Positions 19,938-29,296 of a stretch of 64,000 nt of DNA are shown here, piece by piece. The notes beneath the pieces were generated by a model that was given only the letters and a program-made list of their open reading frames with translations, was not told the DNA's origin and searched no databases. A program made the position numbers and the translations under genes. Source of the DNA: Corynebacterium pseudokroppenstedtii (lineage in GTDB: Bacteria; Actinomycetota; Actinomycetes; Mycobacteriales; Mycobacteriaceae). Positions within the stretch are counted from its first letter, which is position 1; the number at the start of each line of letters is the position of its first letter. The stretch lies in assembly GCF_019754945.1 (NCBI RefSeq), contig NZ_JAEUWU010000001.1:558001-622000 (forward strand). Direction: 5' to 3'.

Positions 19938-21566
19938 GTGATTACCACCGAGGATCTTGACGTTCGCGTCGGCGCGCGAACACTTCTGACAGCACCTGGA
20001 CACCATCTGCGCGTCCAAGCCGGGGATCGCATCGGTCTTGTGGGCCGCAATGGTGCAGGCAAAACAACGACCATGCGTATTTTGGCGGGAGAAACACAGG
20101 CTTACGGTGGAACTGTTATCCGGTCCGGCGATATTGGGTACCTTCCCCAAGATTCAAAAGAAGGCGATATCGAACAGTCAGCGCGGGATCGAGTGCTATC
20201 TGCCCGTGGGCTCGATCGGCTTCGCTCTTCCATGGATCGGCAGCAGGAAATCATGGAGACCGGTACCGACGCTCGTCGCGATGCAGCGATCCGCAAGTTT
20301 TCGCGCCTCGAAGAGCGTTATCACTCGTTAGGCGGGTATGAAGCTGATGCTGAGGCCGCGCGGATTTGCGACGCTCTCGGCCTCCCCGCACGCGTGTTGG
20401 ATCAGCCTCTCAAGACCCTTTCCGGTGGTCAGCGGCGTCGCGTCGAATTAGCACAGATCCTCTTCGCAGCGTCCACCGGAGGTGGAAAATCCGACACTAC
20501 GCTGCTCCTCGACGAGCCAACGAACCACTTGGATTCAGACTCCATCACGTGGTTGCGCGATTTCTTATGCAAGCATGACGGCGGTTTAGTGGTTATCTCC
20601 CACGACGTCGACTTGCTCGAGGCCGTGTGTAACAAGGTGTGGTTCCTGGATGCGACGCGGGCTGAAGCCGATGTGTACAACATGGGGTGGAAAAAATACC
20701 AACAGGCACGCGCCACCGACGAGACTCGTCGTCGACGTGAAAAGGCGAATGCGGAAAAGAAAGCCGCGGCGCTACGGGCTCAGGCTGCACGGTTCGGGGC
20801 GAAGGCAACAAAAGCAGCTGCTGCCAAGCAGATGCTAGCGCGCGCAGACCGCATCGTCAGCGAACTCGATGAGGTTCATGTTTCGGACAAAGTTGCGCAT
20901 ATTTCATTTCCTGAACCTGCTCATTGCGGTAAAACTCCGCTCAATGCCCACGGCTTAACGAAGATGTACGGGTCTCTCGAAGTGTTCGCTGGGGTGGACT
21001 TAGCCATCGATAAAGGATCCCGCGTCGTCATTTTGGGTTATAACGGCGCAGGAAAGACGACGCTGCTTAAGCTCCTCGCAGGTGTGGAACGAAGCGATGG
21101 GGAAGGAGGAATTGTTACTGGCCACGGGCTTAAAGTCGGCTATTTCGCGCAGGAGCATGACACGATCGATCCCGACGCCTCCGTGTGGGAAAACACTGTT
21201 CAGGCGTGTCCCGATTCCGGTGAACAAGACCTGCGCGGTCTCCTTGGTGCTTTCATGTTTTCGGGCGATCAGCTTCAGCAGCCGGCTGGCACCTTGTCCG
21301 GTGGTGAGCAAACCCGGCTTGCGCTGGCGGCTCTTGTTGCTTCTCGCGCGAACGTCTTGCTCTTAGATGAGCCGACGAACAACCTTGATCCTGTCTCACG
21401 TGAGCAAGTCCTTGCGGCTTTACGGACATACACGGGTGCCGTTGTCCTCGTCACACACGATCCTGGAGCAGTCAAAGCTCTTAATCCAGAGCGTGTCATT
21501 GTCCTTCCCGATGGTGACGAGGACATGTGGAATGACGAATACATGGAGATCGTGGAGCTCACGTAG
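19938..21566 (+). CDS. ABC-F family ATPase
   Basis: 542 residues with two ABC domains and no membrane segments. Walker A motifs GRNGAGKTT (about residue 36) and GYNGAGKTT (about 370); signatures LSGGQRRRVEL and LSGGEQTRLAL; Walker B LLLDEPTNHLD and LLLDEPTNNLD. The linker between the domains is basic and coiled-coil-like (EKANAEKKAAALRAQ region), typical of ABC-F translation factors that act on the ribosome. Its place between suf and acn matches Rv1473. Start GTG 19938, with TATACT 8 nt upstream and no Shine-Dalgarno sequence: probably leaderless. Whether it confers antibiotic resistance or is housekeeping cannot be told. Confidence 0.9.
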   Translation: MITTEDLDVRVGARTLLTAPGHHLRVQAGDRIGLVGRNGAGKTTTMRILAGETQAYGGTVIRSGDIGYLPQDSKEGDIEQSARDRVLSARGLDRLRSSMDRQQEIMETGTDARRDAAIRKFSRLEERYHSLGGYEADAEAARICDALGLPARVLDQPLKTLSGGQRRRVELAQILFAASTGGGKSDTTLLLDEPTNHLDSDSITWLRDFLCKHDGGLVVISHDVDLLEAVCNKVWFLDATRAEADVYNMGWKKYQQARATDETRRRREKANAEKKAAALRAQAARFGAKATKAAAAKQMLARADRIVSELDEVHVSDKVAHISFPEPAHCGKTPLNAHGLTKMYGSLEVFAGVDLAIDKGSRVVILGYNGAGKTTLLKLLAGVERSDGEGGIVTGHGLKVGYFAQEHDTIDPDASVWENTVQACPDSGEQDLRGLLGAFMFSGDQLQQPAGTLSGGEQTRLALAALVASRANVLLLDEPTNNLDPVSREQVLAALRTYTGAVVLVTHDPGAVKALNPERVIVLPDGDEDMWNDEYMEIVELT

Positions 21567-21620
21567 ATGGCTGGGCGCACCACCCTGGCAGAATCAGAAG
21601 ATAGTCCTTAGAGTGGATGT

Positions 21621-22292
21621 ATGTCTGATAAGAAGAATGTACTAATCATTGGTGGACACGGTAAAGTCGCGCTGAAGCTCGCACCTCTGCTGGTGAGAGA
21701 TGGCTTCAGCGTTCATTCACTCATTCGGAATCCAGATCAGCGGGAAGATATCACCAAAACTGGCGCAAACCCGGTTGTTAAAGATGTCACCTCCTTAACC
21801 ACTGAAGAATGGGATGAGCTTCTCATTGGTGTCGACGCGATCGTATGGAGCGCCGGAGCTGGTGGAAAAGGTGGCACCGAGGCGACCTATGCCGTCGACC
21901 GTGACGCGGCAATAGCGTCGATTGATGCTGCTCAACGGGCAGAGAGCTCCCCGCGCTACATCATGGTGAGTTTCTGGGGCTCAACAACCGTCGACCTGCC
22001 CGAGGACAACTCGCTCTATCACTATTCGTTAGCCAAGCGTGCTGCGGACCAACATCTGTTGGATTCCTCATTAGATTTCGCCGTCCTGGCACCGACGGCA
22101 CTCACTATGGACCGCGCCAAGGGAATCGACGTCCACACCGTAGAGGACACCGCAAACCAAGAGCGCCCCGCCGATACGTCCCGAGAGCTCGTCGCTCACG
22201 TAGCAGCGTATGAGGTTGAGGCACCAACCGCACCGAATAAGATCATTCCGTTCGCCGACGGTGATTCGCAGCTAGGCGACGCTCTGGGATAG
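21621..22292 (+). CDS. NAD(P)-binding protein, atypical SDR (YwnB/NmrA-like)
   Basis: 223 residues of Rossmann fold. The motif GGHGKVALKLAPLL at the N-terminus binds the dinucleotide, VDAIVWSAGAGG follows, and YHYSLAKRAADQHL contains a YxxxK pair in the position of the SDR catalytic residues. This is the compact atypical SDR class often annotated as oxidoreductase or epimerase; substrate unknown. ATG 21621 with TAGAGT 6 nt before it suggests a leaderless transcript. It ends inside the end of the convergent amidotransferase gene (21-bp overlap). Confidence 0.82.
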   Translation: MSDKKNVLIIGGHGKVALKLAPLLVRDGFSVHSLIRNPDQREDITKTGANPVVKDVTSLTTEEWDELLIGVDAIVWSAGAGGKGGTEATYAVDRDAAIASIDAAQRAESSPRYIMVSFWGSTTVDLPEDNSLYHYSLAKRAADQHLLDSSLDFAVLAPTALTMDRAKGIDVHTVEDTANQERPADTSRELVAHVAAYEVEAPTAPNKIIPFADGDSQLGDALG

Positions 22293-23012
22293 CTCCCGGG
22301 AGTATGAGCGGCAGAAGTCGACGAAGTTCGCGAGAATCTGCCGCGCGGGGGATACATCGACTTTCGCGGTAGCGTCGACGATGGACGTGAATTCGTCGAC
22401 GCCGAAGTAACCGTAGTTGCGATAGAACTCCATCCGCTGGCGCAGCCCCGACGCATCCATTTCCGCGTGGAATTGCGTCGCCCACTGTGTTTGACCAACC
22501 CGGAAAATCTGGATTGGGCAGGCATCGCCATATGCCAACAGGGTGGCGTCCTGAGGGAGGATCTCGATGTTTTCCGTGTGCCCGGTAAACGCTTGGAACG
22601 TTGATGGAAGCGACCGGCACAGCGGGTCCGACGCGGCAGCGTCGGTCAATCGAACCTGCGTTGGCCCGGAATCTTCGGGGTGGAGGCGGGCAATAGTTCC
22701 GCCGTGAGTATCCGCTAGGACATGGGCGCCGAAGCAGATATTTATGACAGGAATCCTGGTCCCAGTGAGCGCTCTCAAAAGGCGCTCGACGTGCTTCTGC
22801 TCCTCGTCTTTCTGGGGATTAGTCACTGTATGAGGCGATCCACCGACGAAGATGCCATCGATCCCGTGGAGGTCTCCCAATTCGGCGGATTCGCTATCAA
22901 GCATTCGCTGTTCAAGCTCGTGAGGTTGGAGGCCGCTAGCGCTCATGAAGTCATAAAGTTCGCTTGCGGCAACATCAGCTCCGTGACGAGGCGAGAACAG
23001 CACAAAATTCAT
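22272..23012 (-). CDS. class I glutamine amidotransferase-like protein
   Basis: 246 residues, GMP-synthase-like GATase domain without a synthetase partner. The nucleophile is in VINICFGAHVLA (about residue 96) and the triad His in ATQFHAEMD (about residue 185); FTGHTENI also fits. Family members hydrolyse glutamine or gamma-glutamyl compounds; the real substrate is unknown. ATG 23012 lies 7 nt after a -10-like TAAGCT that sits inside an McbR-type inverted repeat, so it may belong to the sulfur/methionine regulon. Confidence 0.85.
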   Translation of the reverse strand: MNFVLFSPRHGADVAASELYDFMSASGLQPHELEQRMLDSESAELGDLHGIDGIFVGGSPHTVTNPQKDEEQKHVERLLRALTGTRIPVINICFGAHVLADTHGGTIARLHPEDSGPTQVRLTDAAASDPLCRSLPSTFQAFTGHTENIEILPQDATLLAYGDACPIQIFRVGQTQWATQFHAEMDASGLRQRMEFYRNYGYFGVDEFTSIVDATAKVDVSPARQILANFVDFCRSYSRELSQSVA

Positions 23013-23014
23013 AG

Positions 23015-23030
23015 CAGACAGCTTAGTCTA
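23015..23030 (-). promoter_or_regulatory. McbR-type operator over the amidotransferase -10 box
   Basis: Read on the minus strand: TAGAC-TAAGCT-GTCTG, matching the McbR consensus TAGAC-N6-GTCTA at 9 of 10 bases. The N6 is TAAGCT, a TANNNT -10 box 7 nt before the ATG at 23012. The 15-mer TAGACTAAGCTGTCT is identical to that in front of metH. Confidence 0.65.
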
Positions 23031-23080
23031 TATCCGTAGATCTTGTAAATTCGCTTTTCAAGGCCAAACAATGCCAGAGA

Positions 23081-24439
23081 TTAATTCCTAAAGCCATGAA
23101 CAGGCGCAGGGAGTTGACCGCCACGACGAATGAACGTTGCTGACGATGCTCTATGAACGGGCATGATCGGGGCTCGCCCTAGAAGGCCACCGAAATCGAC
23201 GTCGTCTCCCACAGTCTTCCCGGGAACCGGAATAACTCGTACAGCAGTTGTTTTGTGGTTCATCATACCGATTGCAGCTTCGTCGGCAATCATTCCGGAA
23301 ATCGTCTCCGGAGGAGTATCGCCGGGGACCGCCACCATGTCCAAGCCCACTGAACAAATCGAGGTCATTGCCTCGAGTTTATCTAGGGTGATAGCCCCTT
23401 CACGGGCTGCATCAATCATGCCAGCATCTTCGCTAACCGGGATGAAAGAACCTGATAGACCACCGACATGCGAGCAGGCCATCATCCCGCCCTTCTTGAC
23501 CGCATCGTTCAGCAAAGCCAGGGCAGCCGTCGTGCCATGCGTCCCGACCTTGCCAAGCCCCATTTCCTCGAGAATGTGAGCGACTGAATCGCCGATTTCA
23601 GCAGTGGGGGCGAGGGAGAGATCGACAATTCCAAAACGTTTGCCTAGGCGGTCTGCAGCTAGTGTCCCTACGAGCTGGCCCATTCGAGTCACCTTAAAAG
23701 CGGACTTTTTAATGACCTCCGCCATATCATCAAATGAGCAATCAGGCACCTTTGCGAGGGCACGTTGGATAACCCCGGGGCCTGATACGCCGACGCTAAC
23801 CACACAATCGGGCTCTTCAATTCCATGGAATGCGCCGGCCATGAAGGGGTTGTCCCCAACAGCGTTGGAGAAGACGACGAGTTTGGCTGGCCCCAATACC
23901 GAGTTCTCCGTGTCAGAGTGTGCTGATTCAACGATCACTTCACCCATCCGCCCGATGGCGTCCATATTCAGCCCTGCACGCGAAGAGCCAATATTGACCG
24001 ACGAACATACCAACCTGGTGGATGCTAGAGCTTCGGGAATGGAATCAATAAGCGCCCGATCGTATTTCGTCATTCCCTTTTCGACGAGGACAGAATAGCC
24101 GCCCACGAAGTCCACACCGGTGGTTTTCGCTGCTTTATCCAGGGCGTGGGCGAGGGGTGTCGGATCCACACAGTCTGAGGCAGCGGCGACGAGAGACACG
24201 GGGGTGACCGATACGCGCTTGTTGACAATAGGTATTCCGAGTTCTCGGGAAATACCTTCGGTCACCGGAACGAGATGCTCAGCACACGCCGTAATGGTGT
24301 CGTAAATATGAGTGGCAGCTTTGTCGATATCAGAATTCGCGCAGTGGAGAATGTTGATCCCCATGGTCACGGTGCGAATATCGAGACGCTGCTCCTCAAT
24401 CATGGAAATGGTCTCGAGAATATTATGCTTTGTATCCAT
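23081..24439 (-). CDS. PFL/DUF711 (UPF0210) family protein
   Basis: 452 residues, full length for this conserved family of unknown function that is found in bacteria and archaea. Recognisable blocks are the N-terminal [28 protein letters not shown] and the Gly-rich [17 protein letters not shown] region. The family is related by fold to glycyl-radical enzymes but no radical Gly is evident. It is 12 bp downstream of a small ACT-domain gene; the pair is conserved in many bacteria, suggesting a ligand-sensing unit for the DUF711 protein. Confidence 0.88.
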   Translation of the reverse strand: MDTKHNILETISMIEEQRLDIRTVTMGINILHCANSDIDKAATHIYDTITACAEHLVPVTEGISRELGIPIVNKRVSVTPVSLVAAASDCVDPTPLAHALDKAAKTTGVDFVGGYSVLVEKGMTKYDRALIDSIPEALASTRLVCSSVNIGSSRAGLNMDAIGRMGEVIVESAHSDTENSVLGPAKLVVFSNAVGDNPFMAGAFHGIEEPDCVVSVGVSGPGVIQRALAKVPDCSFDDMAEVIKKSAFKVTRMGQLVGTLAADRLGKRFGIVDLSLAPTAEIGDSVAHILEEMGLGKVGTHGTTAALALLNDAVKKGGMMACSHVGGLSGSFIPVSEDAGMIDAAREGAITLDKLEAMTSICSVGLDMVAVPGDTPPETISGMIADEAAIGMMNHKTTAVRVIPVPGKTVGDDVDFGGLLGRAPIMPVHRASSATFIRRGGQLPAPVHGFRN

Positions 24440-24451
24440 ACCAATACCGGC

Positions 24452-24721
24452 CTATAACTCGTGCATGGCACGGAAAATAGCTTCCGACTGAAGACGTATC
24501 TTGAGTTTCTGCTCTACCTCTACGGGTTTCATAGCATCCTGTAGAGCATCGAGACTTTGAGAATTCTCATCAAAATCTACTTGCAGAATCATGGTGAAAT
24601 AATCACCCATAATTGTTTGAGACACGTTAGTAATGTTCGCGTCTACTTTTGCCAATTGTGTGGCCACAGCAGCAATAATTCCGGTGTGATCTAACCCGGT
24701 GACGGTCATGATCGCGATCAT
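24452..24721 (-). CDS. ACT domain protein (UPF0237)
   Basis: 89 residues, one ACT domain (MTVTGLDHTGIIAAVATQLA, then ISQTIMGDYFTMIL-like segment TNVSQTIMGDYFTMIL), a small-molecule, usually amino-acid, sensing fold. I start it at ATG 24721 because homologues begin with this strand; the open frame extends upstream to 24877 but the extra residues look non-coding. TATTCT lies 7 nt before the ATG, so a leaderless start is likely. Upstream partner of the DUF711 gene. Confidence 0.87.
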   Translation of the reverse strand: MIAIMTVTGLDHTGIIAAVATQLAKVDANITNVSQTIMGDYFTMILQVDFDENSQSLDALQDAMKPVEVEQKLKIRLQSEAIFRAMHEL

Positions 24722-24854
24722 GTTATACAGAATAGCGGGAAGGCATAGCAGGAAAACAACTGTGCTTCCGCTCTCATACGTGCCTCGTGCGTGGAGTTCT
24801 TGCTCGCACCTGGAAGTCTCACGCAGCACCGTCAAAGGCATGAAGGTATGAAAT

Positions 24855-24881
24855 AGAGGTGCTACGTAACGCAGCACCTCT
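24855..24881 (-). terminator. hairpin after acnR
   Basis: AGAGGTGCT (24855-24863) pairs with AGCACCTCT (24873-24881), 9-bp perfect stem, 9-nt loop. It lies 19 bp beyond the acnR stop codon and is followed on the minus strand by ATTTCAT. Probable end of the acn-acnR transcript. Confidence 0.65.
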
Positions 24882-24899
24882 GTGTATGGCTATCACGAC

Positions 24900-25460
24900 C
24901 TATTTGCGCAAGCTGTCTTCCAAGACATCAAGAGCGAGGGGTAACTCCGGAGCAGTATCACCTGCACCAACGGCAGAGAGCACCCCATCAAAAACGACGA
25001 TCAGCAACGAACAAATGACCTCCGGGCTGACGTCGGTGCGCATGACACCGTCGTCTATCTGCTGGGAAACCCGTCGCCGCACCGCATCGTCGATACGCTT
25101 GTGTTCGCTATTCCAACGACAACGAAATGATGGGTCAGTACGGACGAGTCTTCCCACTTCGAGCTGGGTTAATGCCCATTGGTATCCATCAGGATTGTCG
25201 ACGATGTTTCGCATGACGTCGATCAGTCCGTGAGAGGCCGCAATGTCTGCCATGTGAATCGCGTCTTCGCGCGCTAGTTCAAAAAACAGACCTTGCTTAT
25301 CGCCAAAGTGGTGGAAGATAGCTCCGCGGGTTCGTCCGGTCGCCTCCTCGAGCCGTCGTACTGTTGCGCCTTCGTAGCCGTATTCGGCGAAACATGTACG
25401 CGCGGCGTCGAGAATCTGTGACCTTCTTCTTTCGAGGTCAACGTCACTGACTTTAGGCAT
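24900..25460 (-). CDS. acnR: AcnR, TetR-family repressor of aconitase
   Basis: 186 residues, close to the 188 of C. glutamicum AcnR. N-terminal TetR helix-turn-helix at about residues 10-55 (RRRSQILDAARTCFAEYGYEGATVRRL, then TRGAIFHHFGDKQGLF). In C. glutamicum the protein binds citrate-Mg and an operator of form CAGNAC-N3-CGTACTG; a perfect copy exists upstream of acn here. It lies 30 bp downstream of acn on the same strand, so it is probably co-transcribed with its target. Confidence 0.94.
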   Translation of the reverse strand: MPKVSDVDLERRRSQILDAARTCFAEYGYEGATVRRLEEATGRTRGAIFHHFGDKQGLFFELAREDAIHMADIAASHGLIDVMRNIVDNPDGYQWALTQLEVGRLVRTDPSFRCRWNSEHKRIDDAVRRRVSQQIDDGVMRTDVSPEVICSLLIVVFDGVLSAVGAGDTAPELPLALDVLEDSLRK

Positions 25461-25490
25461 GACCGATACCTGTTGCGAAGGCAGTCTGCC

Positions 25491-28280
25491 TTAGCTGTCT
25501 TCCTTCATCATCCGACGTAGGACGTACTGGAGGATGCCTCCGTTCCGGTAGTAGTCCGCCTCACCGGGTGTGTCGATACGAACAACTGCATCGAAGTTGA
25601 CGGTTTCACCGTTTTCCTTCGTGGCGGTCACCTTGACCGTCTTCGGGATGGTGTCATCGTTGAACTTCTCGATGCCTTCGATGTCGTAGGTCTCCGTACC
25701 ATCGAGCCCCAGCGACTTCCAGGATTCGCCCTCTGGGAACTGCAACGGGATGACACCCATACCGATCAGGTTGGAGCGGTGAATACGCTCGAAGGATTCG
25801 GCAATGACGGCCTTAACACCCAGCAGCAGGGTGCCCTTAGCTGCCCAGTCACGGGACGAACCGGTGCCGTATTCTTTACCGCCCAAGACGACGAGAGGAG
25901 TCTTCTCCTTCTCATAGTTCAGGGCAGCGTCGTAAATGAAGGACTGCGGTCCGCCTTCTTGGGTGAAGTCTCGGGTGTATCCACCGGAAACCCCATCAAG
26001 GAGCTGGTTCTGCAGACGAATGTTGGCAAACGTACCGCGAACCATGACTTCGTGGTTACCACGGCGGGATCCCAATGAGTTGTAGTCCTTACGGGCCACC
26101 CCCATGGAGTCCAGGTACTGGGCCGCCGGGGTACCGGGCTTAATTGCCGATGCCGGGGAAATGTGGTCAGTGGTCACTGAATCACCCAACAGCGCCAAGA
26201 CTCGAGCACCCTTCACGTCCTCAACCGGATCCGGTTCGACAGACATGCCATCGAAGTAGGGAGCACGGCGAATGTAGGAGGACTCATCATCCCACGCGAA
26301 TGTTTCTCCATCCGGCGTATCCAAGTTCTTCCAGCGCTCGTCGCCTGCGAAGACATCTTGGTAGTCAGTCTCGTACATTTCGCGAGAAATGCTGGACTCA
26401 ATCGTAGATTCGATCTCATCCGTCGAGGGCCAAATGTCTTTGAGATAGACGTCGTTACCGTCCTGATCTTGGCCAAGAGGCTGCTCGTCAAAATCGAAAT
26501 CCATCGTCCCGGCAATTGCGTAAGCAATAACCAAGATGGGCGATGCAAGGTAGTTCATCTTGACGTCTGGCGAGATACGGCCTTCGAAGTTCCTGTTACC
26601 GGACAGCACAGCCGTTGCGGCAAGGTCAGCCTGGTTAATGGCCTGGGAAATTTCGGCGGGCAGCGGACCGGAGTTACCGATACAGGTTGCACAACCGAAG
26701 CCAGAGAGATAGAAACCGAGGGCTTCGAGGTCTTTCCAGAGGTCAGCGCGCTCGAAGTAGCCATTAACAACCTGCGAACCAGGGGCACAAATGGTCTTGA
26801 CCCATGGCTTCGCGTGCAGTCCCTTTTCAGCAGCCTTACGCGCGAGCAAACCTGCACCAACCATCACTGAAGGGTTGGAGGTGTTAGTACACGAGGTAAT
26901 CGACGCAATCGCCACCATGCCGTGGTCGAGAGTGTATTCGCCACCTTCAGGGGACTTGACGACGATCGGGGACGAGGGGCGACCCTCAGCGCCCTCGGCG
27001 GCAGATTCGCCATGGCCAGGCCGGGACTCGTTGTAGTCGGCGACATCTTCCTTAGCAGGAGCGTCTGCTTCGACGACGTCCTTGACTTCGCCATCACTGT
27101 AGTTGTGAAGGTCCTTGCGGAACTGGGCCTTCGAATCGGTGAGCTCAATGCGATCCTGTGGGCGCTTAGGTCCAGCGATGGATGCTACGACCGTCGACAG
27201 ATCCAATTCGAGGTATTCGGAGTACTCTGCCTCCGGAGTATTCTCGTCAAGCCACATGCCTTGTTCTTTAGCGTAAGCCTCGACGAGAGCGCACTTCTCT
27301 TCAGAGCGGCCAGTCAAGCGTAGATACCTGATTGTCTCTTCATCGATCGGGAAGATGGCCGCCGTCGATCCGAATTCTGGCGACATATTACCGATGGTCG
27401 CACGGTTCGCGAGCGGCACCGAAGAAACGCCTTGACCGTAGAACTCAACGAACTTACCGACGACGCCATGCTGGCGGAGCATGTCAGTAATCGTGAGGAC
27501 CACGTCCGTTGCGGTCACACCGGCGGGAATCTCGCCCGTAAGCTTAAATCCAACGACACGTGGCACCAGCATCGACACCGGCTGGCCAAGCATGGCAGCC
27601 TCAGCCTCAATACCGCCGACGCCCCAGCCCAAAATTCCGAGGCCGTTTTCCATCGTCGTGTGGGAGTCAGTACCGATACATGTATCCGGGTAGGCAAGAC
27701 CGTCACGGTCGAACACGACGCGGGCGAGGTACTCGATGTTTACCTGGTGAACAATGCCTGTTCCCGGGGGGACAACCCGGAAGTTGTCAAAGGCGCCAGT
27801 GCCCCAACGGAGGAACTTGTAGCGCTCGTCATTGCGCTGGTACTCAATTTCGACGTTCTTCTCGATGGCATCTTCAGAGCCGAATGCTTCGATAATCACT
27901 GAGTGGTCAATGACCATCTCTGCAGGGTTGAGTGGGTTAACCGATTCTGCCTTACCACCCAGAGTGACCACCGCGTCGCGAATGGTAGCGAGGTCAACGA
28001 TGCAGGCGACACCCGTGAAGTCCTGCATAAGGACGCGGGCTGGGGTGAACTGAATCTCAGTATCGGGCTCTGCGCTCGGTTCCCAGTTTGCAACAGCTTT
28101 GATGTGGTCAACAGTAGTGTTCTTGCCATCCTCGTTACGGAGGAGGTTCTCTCCCAAAACCTTGAGGGAGTACGGTAATTTTTCCATGCCAGGAACGGCG
28201 GAAAGACGGAAATAGTCGTACGACTTATCTCCAACCTTCAACGTCGATTTGGCATCAAAGGAGTTCTTACTTTCTGACAC
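25491..28280 (-). CDS. acn: aconitate hydratase
   Basis: [4Fe-4S] enzyme interconverting citrate and isocitrate in the TCA cycle. About 929 residues. Cluster ligands are in [14 protein letters not shown] and [14 protein letters not shown]; the C-terminal swivel domain has [11 protein letters not shown] and [16 protein letters not shown]. Almost collinear with C. glutamicum Acn (939). I place the start at GTG 28280 ([14 protein letters not shown]), with GGAG 6 nt before it, rather than the open-frame start at 28355, whose first 25 residues have no counterpart. Followed by acnR. Confidence 0.96.
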   Translation of the reverse strand: MSESKNSFDAKSTLKVGDKSYDYFRLSAVPGMEKLPYSLKVLGENLLRNEDGKNTTVDHIKAVANWEPSAEPDTEIQFTPARVLMQDFTGVACIVDLATIRDAVVTLGGKAESVNPLNPAEMVIDHSVIIEAFGSEDAIEKNVEIEYQRNDERYKFLRWGTGAFDNFRVVPPGTGIVHQVNIEYLARVVFDRDGLAYPDTCIGTDSHTTMENGLGILGWGVGGIEAEAAMLGQPVSMLVPRVVGFKLTGEIPAGVTATDVVLTITDMLRQHGVVGKFVEFYGQGVSSVPLANRATIGNMSPEFGSTAAIFPIDEETIRYLRLTGRSEEKCALVEAYAKEQGMWLDENTPEAEYSEYLELDLSTVVASIAGPKRPQDRIELTDSKAQFRKDLHNYSDGEVKDVVEADAPAKEDVADYNESRPGHGESAAEGAEGRPSSPIVVKSPEGGEYTLDHGMVAIASITSCTNTSNPSVMVGAGLLARKAAEKGLHAKPWVKTICAPGSQVVNGYFERADLWKDLEALGFYLSGFGCATCIGNSGPLPAEISQAINQADLAATAVLSGNRNFEGRISPDVKMNYLASPILVIAYAIAGTMDFDFDEQPLGQDQDGNDVYLKDIWPSTDEIESTIESSISREMYETDYQDVFAGDERWKNLDTPDGETFAWDDESSYIRRAPYFDGMSVEPDPVEDVKGARVLALLGDSVTTDHISPASAIKPGTPAAQYLDSMGVARKDYNSLGSRRGNHEVMVRGTFANIRLQNQLLDGVSGGYTRDFTQEGGPQSFIYDAALNYEKEKTPLVVLGGKEYGTGSSRDWAAKGTLLLGVKAVIAESFERIHRSNLIGMGVIPLQFPEGESWKSLGLDGTETYDIEGIEKFNDDTIPKTVKVTATKENGETVNFDAVVRIDTPGEADYYRNGGILQYVLRRMMKEDS

Positions 28281-28472
28281 AGCGAGCTCCAGTCCTCTTC
28301 TCTTTCGACTTTCAGGGGTTACAGCTGTCAGAAAACTACTGACAAAGCTGCACAACGTCGTGATTCCTCATGATCCATTGTGGCAGCATTCAAGGCCGCC
28401 TGCGCGCAATACCTTGAACTTTGCTCTCAGAATCCCACGACAAGGGGGTTTGCCCAGCATATTGCAGCCCAA

Positions 28473-28478
28473 ACTCTA
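28473..28478 (-). promoter_or_regulatory. candidate -10 box of acn
   Basis: On the minus strand TAGAGT lies one base downstream of the AcnR operator. Operator immediately upstream of the -10 is the arrangement described for C. glutamicum acn. The leader to GTG 28280 would be about 185 nt. Confidence 0.5.
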
Positions 28479-28479
28479 A

Positions 28480-28495
28480 CAGTACAGACGTACTG
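28480..28495 (-). promoter_or_regulatory. AcnR operator
   Basis: CAGTACAGACGTACTG matches the published AcnR motif CAGNAC-N3-CGTACTG exactly and is a near-perfect inverted repeat. It lies next to the acn -10 box, so bound AcnR would block RNA polymerase. Confidence 0.85.
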
Positions 28496-28537
28496 TAAGC
28501 GAATCTGGGGCGTTATTCACCCCCAAAAGTTACTTCC

Positions 28538-28574
28538 GGGGCCGAGAGTTAATCCCGGTAGATCGGGAGGCCCC
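28538..28574. other. nested GC-rich hairpin upstream of acn
   Basis: GGGGCC (28538-28543) pairs with GGCCCC (28569-28574); inside, TCCCG (28553-28557) pairs with CGGGA (28564-28568) with a 6-nt loop and a 9-nt one-sided bulge. It could end a transcript or be part of a small RNA; no T-run is clear. Confidence 0.35.
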
Positions 28575-28845
28575 TTGTGAAGCATCGATTCTTTTCACTT
28601 ACAACGCGGGACGCAGCGTCGACAAACGCATGGAAGAATTAAAGATGTGCGCCACAAATAGAGCACTTGCTATCGCGTAACAGTCGGCGACTTCCGGGTT
28701 AGGGTAGAGGACTTAAAGAGGCCCGAGAGCGCCCTTTTCTGGCGCATTTATTAGCTCATCCACAAGCTAAGGGGAAGCGCCACGGTGTTCCGTGACCTTC
28801 AACCTCAACTTGAGGTTCAAGTTGACACGCCGAGAATATTCAAAA

Positions 28846-28861
28846 CGTGGCGTAAATCACA
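28846..28861. promoter_or_regulatory. candidate GlxR/CRP-type site
   Basis: CGTGGCGTAAATCACA matches the consensus TGTGANNTANNTCACA at all but two defined positions (first and fifth). It would serve the NlpC/P60 gene or an unannotated transcript. Motif match only. Confidence 0.35.
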
Positions 28862-29296
28862 CTTCGTAATTATTCCGTTATCATCCCTGGTCAAGCCTTT
28901 AATCGAGACTCGTGTCAGGATGTGAAACTTGTTTTTTATGTGATTAGAGTTTCTTCCGATGTTCACGTGCTCTACGGTGGCACTGTTCAAAAAAATAAAG
29001 CTGTGCAACCAAAGTCGATACGAGTCAACCCTTGAGGCTAGAGAAGACTCTTCAACCATTGACCAACCGGGCATGCGGGGAAGTATGCCCGATTGACAGA
29101 AGGTGAGAGGATCGGCACGCCGACGTGGCTACAGCGGGCAGAAAATCGTCAAGCTTTAAAACTTGACTTTCCTGTTAACACTTCCGTGGGTCACTAGGTT
29201 CCGTAACAAGGCTGGTTATCGGGTTTCTACCTCTATTGACTGACGGCTTCAGGCATAGCTCAGACGATGAATGCTTCCGATCAAAGGAGAAATGGC

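Larger units (their letters stand above)
28281..29296. other. ~1 kb non-coding region between acn and the NlpC/P60 gene
   Basis: No convincing gene. From left to right: the acn leader and promoter with AcnR operator (28473-28495); a GGGG/CCCC hairpin at 28507-28524; a nested hairpin at 28538-28574; two overlapping 8-bp-arm palindromes at 28801-28824 with TTGACA at 28822; a GlxR/CRP-like site at 28846-28861; CGGGCAT...ATGCCCG hairpin at 29069-29092; GTCAAG...CTTGAC at about 29148-29167; and GTAAC-N7-GTTAT at 29203-29219. A weak 85-codon frame on the minus strand (28817-29074) is rejected. Confidence 0.6.

Noticed and set aside
28817..29074. 85-codon minus-strand frame in the acn / NlpC-P60 gap
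   Set aside because: No recognisable similarity, no ribosome binding site, and it overlaps the palindrome and GlxR-like site.
29069..29170. c-di-AMP (ydaO-type) riboswitch upstream of the NlpC/P60 gene
   Set aside because: Such riboswitches are common before actinobacterial hydrolase genes, but I could not find the conserved core sequences; only simple hairpins are present.
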